A stretch of DNA of 56,746 nucleotides from positions 1-56,746 of the forward strand of contig DATNOU010000050.1 in NCBI GenBank assembly GCA_035601195.1, in the 5' to 3' direction. The notes under the pieces were generated by a model that was not told the origin of the DNA, made no database searches, and saw nothing but the letters and a program-made list of their open reading frames with translations. The number at the start of each line of letters is the position of its first letter. Within the stretch, counting starts at the first letter, position 1. Below, piece by piece: positions 47,943 to 56,119 of this stretch. The stretch is from JAIBJP01 sp035601195. GTDB lineage: Bacteria; Actinomycetota; Thermoleophilia; Gaiellales; Gaiellaceae. The translations under genes were made by a program, and so were the position numbers.

Positions 47943-49085
47943 TTGGCGCGAACGATCACCTGGGAGGAACTGCGCGATCTCGCCGCTTTCGAGGCCGAGA
48001 AGGGCTGCGCCGTGAGCCTCTATCTCGATCTCGATCCGAGTCTGACGCCGACGCCTGGCGACGCCGCGACCCGCCTCCACTCGCTTCTCGACGAGGCGGG
48101 CAGAGGAGACGGAGCGAACCGCCGGGAGCTCACTCACGATCAGCGAATCGGCCTCAGGGCCGACTTCGACCGCATCCGCGAGTACTACGAGCGCGAGTTC
48201 ACGCGCGACGGCGCCCACGGGTTGGCGATCTTCTGCGCCGGCCTCGACAACATCTGGCGGCCGCTCGCGCTGACCGAGGCGGTCCCAGACGACGCCAAGG
48301 TGGGGCGCAAGCTCTATCTCGCGCCGCTCGTTCCCCTCGTCGGCCGGGGGGAAGGGGCGCTGGTGGTCGTCGTCGGGCGAGAGCGAGGCCAGTTCTACCG
48401 CCTCCATGCCGGCCGACTCGAGGAGATCGCGGATCACACCGAGGACCAGCCGGGGCAGCACGATCAGGGCGGCTGGTCGCAGCCGCGCTACCAGCGCCAC
48501 ATCGAGAAGCTCGTCCAGGAGCACCTGCGTGAGGTTGCGGACGGACTCGATCGGCTCATCCGGCAGCTTCATCATCCCCAGGTCGTCGTCCTCTCCACCG
48601 AGGAGATTCGCGCCGAGTTCGACGATCTGCTCTCCAAGGAAGCGCAGGCGGCGATCGTCGGCTGGACGCACGCGGAGGCGCATGCCCAGCCGTCGGAGCT
48701 CCTGGAGCTGGCAACGCCGGTGCTCGAGCGCTGGCGCGTCGAGCAGGAGACCGCGCTTCTCGAGCGCTGGCGCGAGGAGATCGGGCGCAACGGACGGGCT
48801 GCCGCCGGGTGGGAGCAGACGCTCGAGGCGGCCTCCGACGAGCGCGTCGAACTCCTCCTCTTCCAGGAGGGCGCGAACCGGCCGGCCGCCAGCTGCCCCC
48901 GCTGCGGCCGTGTCTCGGCTGAGGGCGGCAAGTGTCCACTCGACGGGACGAGCATGGAGCGCTCGGATGACGGGCTGGACTTGGCCGTTCACCAGACACT
49001 CATCCACGGCGGAACCGTCTGGGCCGTGCAGCACCACCGCGACCTCGATCCCGTCGAGGGCATCGGGGCGCTGCTCCGCTACTGA
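47943..49085 (+). CDS. Bacterial eRF1-like protein (baeRF/VLRF1 type)
   Basis: 380 aa from TTG 47943. N-terminal VSLYLDLDPSLTPTP and a mid-region GALVVVVGRERGQFYRLHAGRLEEI lead into the hallmark GGWSQPRYQRHIEKLVQEHLREVADGL, where a Gln after GGxS matches the catalytic loop of Vms1/VLRF1-like release factors. Then VVVLSTEEIRAEFDDLL and a helical end. The C-terminus has CPRCG and CPLDG (zinc-ribbon-like). By family it may release nascent chains from tRNA on stalled ribosomes; no direct proof here. Divergent from trxB. Confidence 0.8.
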   Translation: MARTITWEELRDLAAFEAEKGCAVSLYLDLDPSLTPTPGDAATRLHSLLDEAGRGDGANRRELTHDQRIGLRADFDRIREYYEREFTRDGAHGLAIFCAGLDNIWRPLALTEAVPDDAKVGRKLYLAPLVPLVGRGEGALVVVVGRERGQFYRLHAGRLEEIADHTEDQPGQHDQGGWSQPRYQRHIEKLVQEHLREVADGLDRLIRQLHHPQVVVLSTEEIRAEFDDLLSKEAQAAIVGWTHAEAHAQPSELLELATPVLERWRVEQETALLERWREEIGRNGRAAAGWEQTLEAASDERVELLLFQEGANRPAASCPRCGRVSAEGGKCPLDGTSMERSDDGLDLAVHQTLIHGGTVWAVQHHRDLDPVEGIGALLRY

Positions 49086-49095
49086 GAGCTCTCAT

Positions 49096-49101
49096 TAAAC
49101 T
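49096..49101 (+). promoter_or_regulatory. Leaderless-type -10 for aconitase
   Basis: TAAACT ends 8 nt before the ATG at 49110. Confidence 0.45.
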
Positions 49102-49109
49102 GGGGTCGA

Positions 49110-51056
49110 ATGGCCTCCCTTGCCCACACGATTCTCGAGGAGCACCTAGTCCGCGGAGAGCTCGTCCCGGGCACCGAGATCGGGCTACGCGTCGACCAGG
49201 CGCTCGCCCAGGATGCGACCGGGACGATGGCGCTGATGCAGTTCGAGCTCTTCGAGGTCGAGCGCGTCCAGGTCGAGACCGCGGTCGTCTACGTCGACCA
49301 CAACATCCTTCAGATCGACTTCAAGAACCCTGACGACCATCGCTTCCTCCAGGCGATGGCAGCCAAGTACGGCGCCTGGTTCTCGCGTCCCGGCAACGGC
49401 ATCTGTCACTACATCCACTGCGAGCGGTTCGCCGCGCCGGGCAAAACGCTCATCGGCGCGGACAGCCACACCACCCAGTCTGGATCCTGCGCGATGATCG
49501 CCATCGGAGCGGGCGGGCTCGACGTGGCCGTCTGCATGGCCGGGCACCCGTTCGAGCTCCCGTGCCCGAAGATCGTCGGCGTCCAGCTCGAGAACGAGCT
49601 CGCGCGCCCTTGGATCCAGGCGAAGGACGTGATCCTTGAGCTTCTCCGTCGCCGCGGCGTGCGCGGCGGCCGGGGCTGCGTGTTCGAGTTCTGCGGGCCG
49701 GGCGTGGCGACGCTTTCGTACACGGAAAGAGGGACGATCGCGAACATGATCGCCGAGCTCGGCGCGACCGGCGCCGTCTTCCCCTCGGACGAGCAGACGC
49801 GCGTCTGGCTCGAGGAGCAGGGCCGCGCGGAGGACTACGTCGAGCTTCCCACCGGCGTCCAGGGCGACTTCGACGAGGAGGAGGAGATCGACCTCGCCGC
49901 GCTCGTCCCGCTCGTTGCCAAGCCCTCGAGCCCGGGCAACGTCGTTCCGGTGGAGGAGGTCGTCGGCACGAAGCTGGCCCAGGTCTGCATCGGCTCGTCG
50001 GTCAACTCGTCCTACGAGGATCTCGCGCTCGTCGGCTCCGTCCTGCGAGGCGGTCGCATCTCGGACCGGCTGGTCTCGTCGACGGCGACGCCGGGCTCTC
50101 GCCAGATCCTCGACCAGATCACGCGCAGTGGGACGTATGTCGACCTGCTGACCGCCGGAGTGCGGATGCTCGAGCCGGCTTGTGGACCGTGCGTGGGCAT
50201 GGGGCAGGCGCCGCCCTCGGGCTCGGCGTCGCTCCGGACCTTCAACCGCAACTTCCCTGGACGTAGCGGCACCGCGGACGACCAGGTCTACCTCTGCTCC
50301 CCCGCGGTCGCGGCGGCGGCGATGCTGACCGGGCTCATCTCCGACCCGCGTGAGCTACCGGACGTCGAGATCCCCGCCCGTCCGCCCGCGCGTCCGGAGG
50401 TGGTGCAGAAGCACATCCTCGAGCCTGCGCCGGCCGAGGAGGCCGCCGGGATCGAGATTCCCCGCGGCCCCAACATCAAGCCGCCTCCCATGCACCAGCC
50501 GCCTCCCGAGGAGCTCGAGATGCGGGTCCTGATCGTGGCGCCGGACGACATCTCGACGGGCGACCTCTCGCCCGACGGCGCGACCGTGATGGCCTACCGC
50601 TCGAACGTTCCTGCGATCGCCGAGTTCACGTTTCTGCACCGCGACAAGGAGTTCCCTCGGCGGGCGAAGGAGTGGGGCGGAGGATTCATCGTCGCGGGCC
50701 ACAACTACGGCCAGGGCTCGAGCCGCGAGCATGCTGCTCTCGCTCCTCTGCAGCTGGGAGTGCGGGCCGTGATCGCAAAGAGCTTCGCGCGCATCCACCG
50801 GCGCAACCTGATCGCACAGGGGATCGTGCCGCTCCTCTTCAAGGACGAGTCCGACTACGACAAGGCCGAGCTGGGACAGACCTGGCGGATCTCAGGCCTG
50901 CACGGGATCGCGCACGGGGAGGACGAGCTCGACTGCGAGATCCGGGAGGACGGGACGATCGTCCTCACTCACGATCTGCTTCCGCGCGAACGGGAAATCG
51001 TCGTCGCCGGCGGGCTGATCCGCTATCTCCGCGAACAGCAGCCAGCGCCGGCCTGA
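49110..51056 (+). CDS. Aconitate hydratase
   Basis: Isomerises citrate and isocitrate in the TCA cycle. 648 aa, the compact single-chain form. DHNILQID, GADSHTTQSGSCAMIAIGAGGLDVA, and [4Fe-4S] ligands in VCIGSSVNSSYEDL and EPACGPCVGMGQ. The C-terminal swivel domain has DDISTGDLSPDGATVMAYRSN and GHNYGQGSSREHAA. A Pro-rich linker (ARPPARPEVVQKH) joins the domains. Could act with the dehydrogenase at 30404. The next gene starts within 6 nt. Confidence 0.94.
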   Translation: MASLAHTILEEHLVRGELVPGTEIGLRVDQALAQDATGTMALMQFELFEVERVQVETAVVYVDHNILQIDFKNPDDHRFLQAMAAKYGAWFSRPGNGICHYIHCERFAAPGKTLIGADSHTTQSGSCAMIAIGAGGLDVAVCMAGHPFELPCPKIVGVQLENELARPWIQAKDVILELLRRRGVRGGRGCVFEFCGPGVATLSYTERGTIANMIAELGATGAVFPSDEQTRVWLEEQGRAEDYVELPTGVQGDFDEEEEIDLAALVPLVAKPSSPGNVVPVEEVVGTKLAQVCIGSSVNSSYEDLALVGSVLRGGRISDRLVSSTATPGSRQILDQITRSGTYVDLLTAGVRMLEPACGPCVGMGQAPPSGSASLRTFNRNFPGRSGTADDQVYLCSPAVAAAAMLTGLISDPRELPDVEIPARPPARPEVVQKHILEPAPAEEAAGIEIPRGPNIKPPPMHQPPPEELEMRVLIVAPDDISTGDLSPDGATVMAYRSNVPAIAEFTFLHRDKEFPRRAKEWGGGFIVAGHNYGQGSSREHAALAPLQLGVRAVIAKSFARIHRRNLIAQGIVPLLFKDESDYDKAELGQTWRISGLHGIAHGEDELDCEIREDGTIVLTHDLLPREREIVVAGGLIRYLREQQPAPA

Positions 51057-51061
51057 GCTCG

Positions 51062-51676
51062 CTGGCAACGCTTCTGCTTGCGCACGGCGCCGGCAGCGGC
51101 CCGTGGATCTTCGAGGACTGGCCCGACTCGTTTCCGGGAGTCGAGTTGCAGGCCGTGGACTTGCAAGCAGGTGTCGAGGTCGGAGGCGCCTCGATGCTCG
51201 ATTACGCCGGCGCGCTCGTCTCGGCCGCGGAGGGACTAACCCATCCGATCGGACTCGTCGGTTGGAGCTCGGGCGGGCTCGTGGCTCTCCTCGCGGCCGA
51301 GCAGATTCGCCCGAGCAGCCTCGTGCTGCTCGAGGCGAGTCCACCGAGTGAGGTCCAGGGGTCGGACGCCGACCTTCAGATTGGTGACGGCCTCTTCGAT
51401 CCAGAAGCGGTGTATGGGCCGTTTCCGCCTGGCGTCTGGTCCCGGCCGGAATCGATTCGGGCCCGGGGCGAGCGCAAGCGAGGCCTGTCGGTTCCAGCGG
51501 TTCCGTGCCCGGCCCTTGTGGTGTACGGACACGAGTTTCCCGAAGAACGGGGGCGCGCCCTTGCCGCCCTCTACGGCGCCGAGGAGCTCTCCTTCCCGGA
51601 TTTGGACCACTGGGGTCTCGTGCTCGACGCTCGCGTTCGGCGGGCGATAGCCCGCTGGCTAGTCGAGAACTCTTAG
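51062..51676 (+). CDS. Alpha/beta hydrolase, CTG start inferred
   Basis: 204 aa if read from CTG 51062. ATLLLAHGAGSGP is the conserved first strand and oxyanion loop (HGAG). The nucleophile elbow is GLVGWSSGGLVALL, and the acid/histidine end VVYGHEFPEERG ... FPDLDHWGLVLD completes the triad. No ATG/GTG/TTG lies in frame near the needed N-terminus. It follows the aconitase stop by 5 nt, so re-initiation at CTG is plausible. Small serine hydrolase; substrate unknown. Confidence 0.78.
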   Translation: MATLLLAHGAGSGPWIFEDWPDSFPGVELQAVDLQAGVEVGGASMLDYAGALVSAAEGLTHPIGLVGWSSGGLVALLAAEQIRPSSLVLLEASPPSEVQGSDADLQIGDGLFDPEAVYGPFPPGVWSRPESIRARGERKRGLSVPAVPCPALVVYGHEFPEERGRALAALYGAEELSFPDLDHWGLVLDARVRRAIARWLVENS

Positions 51677-51861
51677 CCGCCGGCGGGATGGAGCGATTCG
51701 CCGACGTCGTCCACCGTCTCGTACTCGCGATCGGGTAGGGCGCGCAGCGCGGCGAGCAAGTCGTCGTCGGCCCCCTCGATCTCGGCGTGCTCGACGATCT
51801 CGTCCCGCCGGGCGGGGAGCGGCATTCCTTCTAGCAGCGATTCGATCAGGTTGGGCTCCAC
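51673..51861 (-). CDS. DUF2795-like small protein
   Basis: 62 aa from GTG 51861. Acidic helical N-terminus (EPNLIESLLEGMPLPARRDEIVEHAE), then LLAALRALPDREYETVDDVGESL, the pattern of DUF2795 (paired L-x-x-LP-x-x-x-Y/F-x-S motifs). A TAGTCG hexamer sits 6 nt upstream of the start. Converges with the hydrolase gene with a 4-nt overlap. Confidence 0.65.
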   Translation of the reverse strand: MEPNLIESLLEGMPLPARRDEIVEHAEIEGADDDLLAALRALPDREYETVDDVGESLHPAGG

Positions 51862-51900
51862 AGCGTCCGACTACCCGGTCGGATCGACGCCTAACCGGCC

Positions 51901-52932
51901 TTAGGCGGCGTCAGCCGCGCGCGGAAGCTCCTGCAGCGTCACCGGCTCGACAGGTTCAACCGCCCGCTCCCACTCCGTCGCGCGTTCGAGGTCGCGCTCG
52001 AGGTTCCCGAGCCGGCGGTCGGCCTCGCCGTACTTCGTCTGCGCGTTGCCCAGGTGCTTGCCGAGCGTGTCGAACTCTGCCCGGAAGCGGTCGAAGTCCT
52101 TCCCGAGGCCGCTGCAGTACGCCATGACCTCCTTGGCATGCTCCTCGATCTGGAGGCCCTTGAGCCCGAGCGCGATCACATGGAGGTACGCGTGGAAGGT
52201 CGTCGGCGAGACCGGGAAGACGCGCTTCTCGAGGGCGTAGTGGTAGAGCGTCTCGTTCTTCGAGCAGACGACTTCGTAGTAGACCGACTCTGACGGGAGG
52301 TACATCAGCGCGAAGTCGTAGGTGCCTTCCGCCGGCCTCACGTACTTGCTTGCGATCGCATCCACGTGGATCTTCACGTCGCGCTCGAACGCCTTCGTGT
52401 GCAACGCCCCCTCGGCCTCGTCGTCGGTGTCGACCAGACGAGTGAAGTTGTCGAGCGGAAACTTGGCGTCGACGGGAACGAGCTTGTCGATCTTGATGAC
52501 GGCGTCGACGCGCTCGCCGCTCTTGAAGCCGTACTGCAGCGAGTAAGCGTCGGCGGGCAGCATGTCTCGCAAGAGATTGCCGAGCAAGAGCTCGCCGAAC
52601 CCACCGCGCGCCTTGGGCGGCCGCAGGGCCTGTTCCAACCGAGCGAGGTCGTTCGCACGCGCGAGCACCTGTGCGGTTGCTCCTTGCACGCGCTCGAGCT
52701 TCTCGGCGATCTGCGTCGCTGTCTGGCCGGCGCTCTGCTGCTGCAGGAGGAGTCGTCCGTCCAGGCCGTCGAGCCGGCGGTCGACCTTGGTCTCCACGTC
52801 GCCGAGCCTGCGGTCGAGCTTGTCCTCCATGCTGCCGAACCGCTGCTCGAGCAGGGAACGGGCGGCGCGGGCGAGCCAGATGAGGCCCGCGGCGCCGACG
52901 ATGAAGGCGATGAAAAAAGCGATGTCGGTCAT
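51901..52932 (-). CDS. rmuC: DNA recombination protein RmuC family
   Basis: 343 aa from ATG 52932. N-terminal membrane helix (IAFFIAFIVGAAGLIWLA), then a coiled coil (LLEQRFGSMEDKLDRRLGDVETKVDRRLDGLDGRL). The RmuC nuclease-like core follows: ARGGFGELLLGNLLRDMLP, RVDAVIKIDKLVPVDAKFPLDNFTRL, FALMYLPSESVYYEVV and VSPTTFHAYLHVIALGLKGLQIEEHA. The tail is another coiled coil. Limits certain rearrangements in E. coli. TAGCGT lies 10 nt upstream. Confidence 0.92.
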   Translation of the reverse strand: MTDIAFFIAFIVGAAGLIWLARAARSLLEQRFGSMEDKLDRRLGDVETKVDRRLDGLDGRLLLQQQSAGQTATQIAEKLERVQGATAQVLARANDLARLEQALRPPKARGGFGELLLGNLLRDMLPADAYSLQYGFKSGERVDAVIKIDKLVPVDAKFPLDNFTRLVDTDDEAEGALHTKAFERDVKIHVDAIASKYVRPAEGTYDFALMYLPSESVYYEVVCSKNETLYHYALEKRVFPVSPTTFHAYLHVIALGLKGLQIEEHAKEVMAYCSGLGKDFDRFRAEFDTLGKHLGNAQTKYGEADRRLGNLERDLERATEWERAVEPVEPVTLQELPRAADAA

Positions 52933-53005
52933 GGACCGACGAACGCTACAGAGGGAGTCGGACGGACTTCGAAAGCGCAGAGGGCGGGGTCGCGCCCGCC
53001 CCCCG

Positions 53006-53203
53006 CTAGAGGTTTTCGGACTCCGCGCGCTCTGTTGCTTCGCGCTGGCGCTCTTCCTGCGCCAAGTCTTCGTGCTGGGAGGCGCGGTCGTCCGCGGCGC
53101 CGGCGGCTTCTTGATGCCGGCCTTCCTCATGCATTTCCGGACGATCCATTGCCTCGCCGGCCGTCTTCTTGCCACGGCCCATTAGCTTGTCGAGCCATCC
53201 CAT
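53006..53203 (-). CDS. Small hydrophilic CsbD-like protein
   Basis: 65 aa from ATG 53203, with GGAGG 5 nt upstream. MGWLDKLMGRGKKTAGEAM resembles the start of CsbD-type stress proteins (GxxDKxKGxxKExxG). The rest is very hydrophilic and charged (HQEAAGAADDRASQHEDLAQEERQREATERAESE). Probably stress-related by resemblance only. Operator-like direct repeats lie upstream. Confidence 0.6.
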   Translation of the reverse strand: MGWLDKLMGRGKKTAGEAMDRPEMHEEGRHQEAAGAADDRASQHEDLAQEERQREATERAESENL

Positions 53204-53238
53204 TGCGTCCTCCAGATCCTTAGGGGCGGCAGAACTAT

Positions 53239-53273
53239 CGCATTAAACGCCGAATTCGGCGCATTAAAACGCC
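53239..53273. promoter_or_regulatory. Operator-like direct repeats with central palindrome
   Basis: CGCATTAAACGCC (53239-53251) and CGCATTAAAACGCC (53260-53273) start 21 nt apart, two helical turns. Between them lies the perfect palindrome CGCCGAATTCGGCG (53248-53261). They sit 36-70 nt upstream of the CsbD-like gene and look like a regulator binding site. Confidence 0.45.
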
Positions 53274-53308
53274 AAATCCGGCGAGCCCGAAGGCTTACCG
53301 GATCTGGC
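53266..53308 (-). terminator. Intrinsic terminator of LysE-type gene
   Basis: On the minus strand, GCCAGATCCGG..AGCC-TTCG-GGCT..CCGGATTTGGC forms a long hairpin with a UUCG loop, followed by GTTTT. It separates the LysE-type gene from the CsbD-like gene; its T run overlaps the operator-like repeat. Confidence 0.7.
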
Positions 53309-53385
53309 ACACGCTAGCTTAAAGGGGCGCCCCGCGTCCGTCAAGCAGCTTCCCGGAGAGAAGTACGCAAAGTGCGACCTTTCTG

Positions 53386-53997
53386 TCACACGATTGTCCG
53401 CAGGCCGCTCACGACGAACCAGACCCCGAAGCCGGCGATGGTCAGCGCCGAGGCGAGCGAGAACAGGGAGAGCAGGTGCTCGTTGACGTAGCGCCTCGCG
53501 AAGGCGCTTCCGACGGCGAGCAATGTCGCCCAGACGACGGTGCCGCAGACGACCCCTGCCGGGAGCAGCGTCAAGGCCTCGAGCCGCGACACTTCCAGCT
53601 TGGGCACGACGCCGGCGAAGACGGCCGTCCAGTAAACGACGGTGATCGGGTTGGCCAGAGTCGCGCCGAGCGCGACGGTGAAGCTGCGCCCGAAGCCGGG
53701 AGCCGCCCGCTGCTCCTGCTTCTTCGGCCTGCGGGTCGCCATTCCGACGGCGATGAAGACCAGCGCGGCGCCTCCGAGCATCTGGAACCAGCCCTTCGCG
53801 CCGCCGGTGAAGAGCGCCGCGGCGCCCAGCCCGCCCAGAAAGGCGTACGAGCCGTCCGCTACCGCAGCGCCGACGCCCACGCCGTACGCCGGCCAGAATC
53901 CGTAGTGAAGCCCCGACGAGAGCGCGAAGAGGTTGATGGGGCCGAAGCTGGCGGCCACGCTGAAGCCGAGCCCGAATCCGGCCAGGAGCGGAGTCAT
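53386..53997 (-). CDS. LysE/RhtB-type amino-acid exporter
   Basis: 203 aa, ATG 53997, about six helices. GLGFSVAASFGPINLFALSSGL is the conserved LysE N-terminus (G-P-x-x), AVADGSYAFLGGLGAAAL follows, and ALGATLANPITVVYWTAVFAG is the NP motif. A basic loop (ATRRPKKQEQRAAPGFGRS) is cytoplasmic. Exports amino acids or related small molecules. Divergent from the acyl-CoA ligase gene with overlapping -10 boxes. Confidence 0.85.
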   Translation of the reverse strand: MTPLLAGFGLGFSVAASFGPINLFALSSGLHYGFWPAYGVGVGAAVADGSYAFLGGLGAAALFTGGAKGWFQMLGGAALVFIAVGMATRRPKKQEQRAAPGFGRSFTVALGATLANPITVVYWTAVFAGVVPKLEVSRLEALTLLPAGVVCGTVVWATLLAVGSAFARRYVNEHLLSLFSLASALTIAGFGVWFVVSGLRTIV

Positions 53998-54006
53998 CCC
54001 ACGCGT

Positions 54007-54013
54007 TACGCTA
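54007..54013. promoter_or_regulatory. Overlapping divergent -10 boxes
   Basis: TACGCTA reads TACGCT on the plus strand (8 nt before GTG 54021) and TAGCGT on the minus strand (10 nt before ATG 53997). One 7-bp sequence could serve both divergent genes. Confidence 0.5.
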
Positions 54014-54020
54014 ATCGGGC

Positions 54021-55325
54021 GTGACGACCTGGGCGCGTTATTTCGACGAGCGCATCGAGACGATGCCGCCCGCATGGACTCGTCGGCTCGAAGAGGAGCG
54101 GCTCGCCGAGCAGGTCTCCCGCTGCTACGACCGCTCGCCTTTCTACCGGCGCAAGCTCGAGGAGGCAGGCGTCCGCCCGGAGCACGTCGAGCGGCTGGAG
54201 GATCTCGCGGCACTCCCCTTCACGACCAAGGAGGAACTGCGTGCCTCGCAGGCGGAGACCCCTCCGTACGGCGACTACGTCTGCGTGGACGGGATCGAGA
54301 TCGTCCGAATGCACCTGAGCTCCGGCACGACCGGCAAGCCCCTTGTGATGCCGTACACGGAAAGGGACATCGCAACCTCGGCGGAGGTCGGCGCCCGCGC
54401 CTTCTGGGCGGCTGGAGTGCGCCCGGACGACACCCTCCTCCACTGTCTCTCGTACAGCTTCTACACCGGCGGCATCTCGGACCATGCGGCCCTCGAGGCG
54501 ACGGGCGCGGCGATGATCCCGGTCGGGCTCGGCCAGAGCGCGCGCGTCCTCGAGCTCTGGCGCGACCTGCGGCCCACAGCGCTCTTCTCCACGATCACCT
54601 ACCCGGTGCATCTGGCGGAGACCGCCGCCGAGCGCGGCCTCGATCCTCGTTCGCTCGGCCTCGCGAAGCTCGTCGTCACCGGCGAGCCTGGCGGGCAGAT
54701 CGCGGCCACGCGCAGGCGGCTGGAGGAACTCTGGGGCGCGGAGGTAGGGGACACGTACGGCCTCTCGGAGGTCTGGGGGACGCTGGCCGGCGAATGCGAG
54801 GAGCGTGCCGGCCTCCACTTCTCAGGCCAGGACGCGACGCTCGTGGAGCTGATCGAACCCGAGAGCGGTGAGCGGGTTCCGGTGGAGGAAGGCGCCAGGG
54901 GCGAGCTCGTGTTCACACACCTCTACCGCGAGGCCGCGCCGGTCATCCGCTTTCGCTCGCGGGACGTTGCCGAGATTCTCGGGATCGACTGCCCCTGTGG
55001 GCGCACCGGCTTCCGCTTCCGGGTCGTCGGCCGGAGCGACGACATGTTCAGGGTGCGCGGCATCAACGTCTTCCCCAGCGCGGTCGAGGAGCTCATGCGT
55101 GAGCAGGGCGTCGACCGCTTCGCGATCGTGCTTGACAGCTTTCCGGTCGAGCCTCCGGTGCGGATCCTCGTCGAGGGCGTGAAAGGGCGCGAGCGGGAGC
55201 TCGCCCAGGCAGTCCGCGCCAGGCTCGACTTCACGTGCGAGATCGCCGCCGCCACGCTTCCCCGTTCCGAGGCGAAGTCGAAGCGCTTGTACCGGGTCTA
55301 CGACGGCGAGGAGGCCCCAGCGTGA
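54021..55325 (+). CDS. Phenylacetate-CoA ligase-like acyl-adenylate enzyme
   Basis: 434 aa from GTG 54021. ANL-superfamily features: YDRSPFYRRKLEEAG and LPFTTKEELR (PaaK-type N-terminus), AMP/phosphate loop HLSSGTTGKPL, GLSEVWGT (A5-like), GRSDDMFRVRGINVFPSAVEELM (hinge and C-terminal domain). A Cys pair in IDCPCGRTGFRF is common in this family. Activates an aromatic or fatty acid to its CoA ester. Overlaps the enoyl-CoA hydratase gene by GTGA. Confidence 0.9.
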   Translation: MTTWARYFDERIETMPPAWTRRLEEERLAEQVSRCYDRSPFYRRKLEEAGVRPEHVERLEDLAALPFTTKEELRASQAETPPYGDYVCVDGIEIVRMHLSSGTTGKPLVMPYTERDIATSAEVGARAFWAAGVRPDDTLLHCLSYSFYTGGISDHAALEATGAAMIPVGLGQSARVLELWRDLRPTALFSTITYPVHLAETAAERGLDPRSLGLAKLVVTGEPGGQIAATRRRLEELWGAEVGDTYGLSEVWGTLAGECEERAGLHFSGQDATLVELIEPESGERVPVEEGARGELVFTHLYREAAPVIRFRSRDVAEILGIDCPCGRTGFRFRVVGRSDDMFRVRGINVFPSAVEELMREQGVDRFAIVLDSFPVEPPVRILVEGVKGRERELAQAVRARLDFTCEIAAATLPRSEAKSKRLYRVYDGEEAPA

Positions 55326-56062
55326 GGCTGGAGCGGGAAGGGTCGGCGGCGTGGATCCGCTGGTCGCGGCCCGAGCGACTGAACGCGTTCGACCCGGAAT
55401 CGGTCGACCGTCTGGGCGATCTCTTGGCCGAGGCCGGCTCGAGTGACGCGCGCGCGATCGTCTGCTTCGGGGAAGGCGGTGCCTTCTCGTCCGGGGACGA
55501 CCTGGCTGCGACAGCGGCGATGAACGCGGAGGAATGGCAACGGACTCTGGAGGCCTTCAACCGGCTCACGCGCGAGGTCGTAGCGGCGCCGCAGCCTGTC
55601 GTTGCCGCGATCGACGGAGTCTGCGTGGGCGGGAGCTTCGAGTTCGCCTACGCCTGCGACATCCGCGTTGCGACGCCGCGCTCGCGTTTCGGCTGCCCGG
55701 AGGTCGCCATCGGCCTCTCGATCTCGAACGGCTTCTCCGTGCTGGCGCCTCGGGCCGCACGTCGTCTCGTCCTCACCGGCGAGCTGGTCGGTGCCGACGA
55801 GGCCCTTCGGCTCGGTCTGGTCGACAGGGTGGTGGACGACGCCGAGGCGGACGCCCGAGGCCTGGCCGAGCGGATCGCAGCGCTTGCGCCGGTGGCCGTG
55901 GCGGGATCGAAACGATTGCTTGACGAGAGTGCAAGGGATTTGCTCGAGCGCGGGCTGGAGCGGGAGCTCGACCTTTGCGCTCGACTCTTTGAGACAGAGG
56001 ATGCCCGGGAGGGCCTACAGGCCTTCCTCGACAAGCGCCCTCCTGTCTTCAAGGGTCAATAG
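55322..56062 (+). CDS. Enoyl-CoA hydratase/isomerase family protein
   Basis: 246 aa, GTG overlapping the ligase stop. Crotonase fold: AIVCFGEGGAFSSGDDL (oxyanion loop), AIDGVCVGGSFEFAYACDIRVAT with the second oxyanion Gly, FGCPEVAIGLSISNGFSVLAPR. The usual catalytic Glu of hydratases near PE is kept as CPEVAIG. The position after the CoA ligase suggests degradation of an acyl-CoA, such as an aromatic or branched acid. Confidence 0.9.
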   Translation: MRLEREGSAAWIRWSRPERLNAFDPESVDRLGDLLAEAGSSDARAIVCFGEGGAFSSGDDLAATAAMNAEEWQRTLEAFNRLTREVVAAPQPVVAAIDGVCVGGSFEFAYACDIRVATPRSRFGCPEVAIGLSISNGFSVLAPRAARRLVLTGELVGADEALRLGLVDRVVDDAEADARGLAERIAALAPVAVAGSKRLLDESARDLLERGLERELDLCARLFETEDAREGLQAFLDKRPPVFKGQ

Positions 56063-56103
56063 CGGACACGAACGTATGTCCGTATGATGGCCGGAGCCTG
56101 AAC

Positions 56104-56109
56104 TAGGCT
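56104..56109 (+). promoter_or_regulatory. -10-like box before dinG-like gene
   Basis: TAGGCT ends 10 nt before the GTG at 56120. Confidence 0.4.
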
Positions 56110-56119
56110 CGCGGGTCTC

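Noticed and set aside
47835..49037. Upstream extension of trxB to a 723-aa minus frame
   Set aside because: Antisense to the baeRF gene; the trxB family N-terminus begins at 47834 behind a ribosome-binding site.
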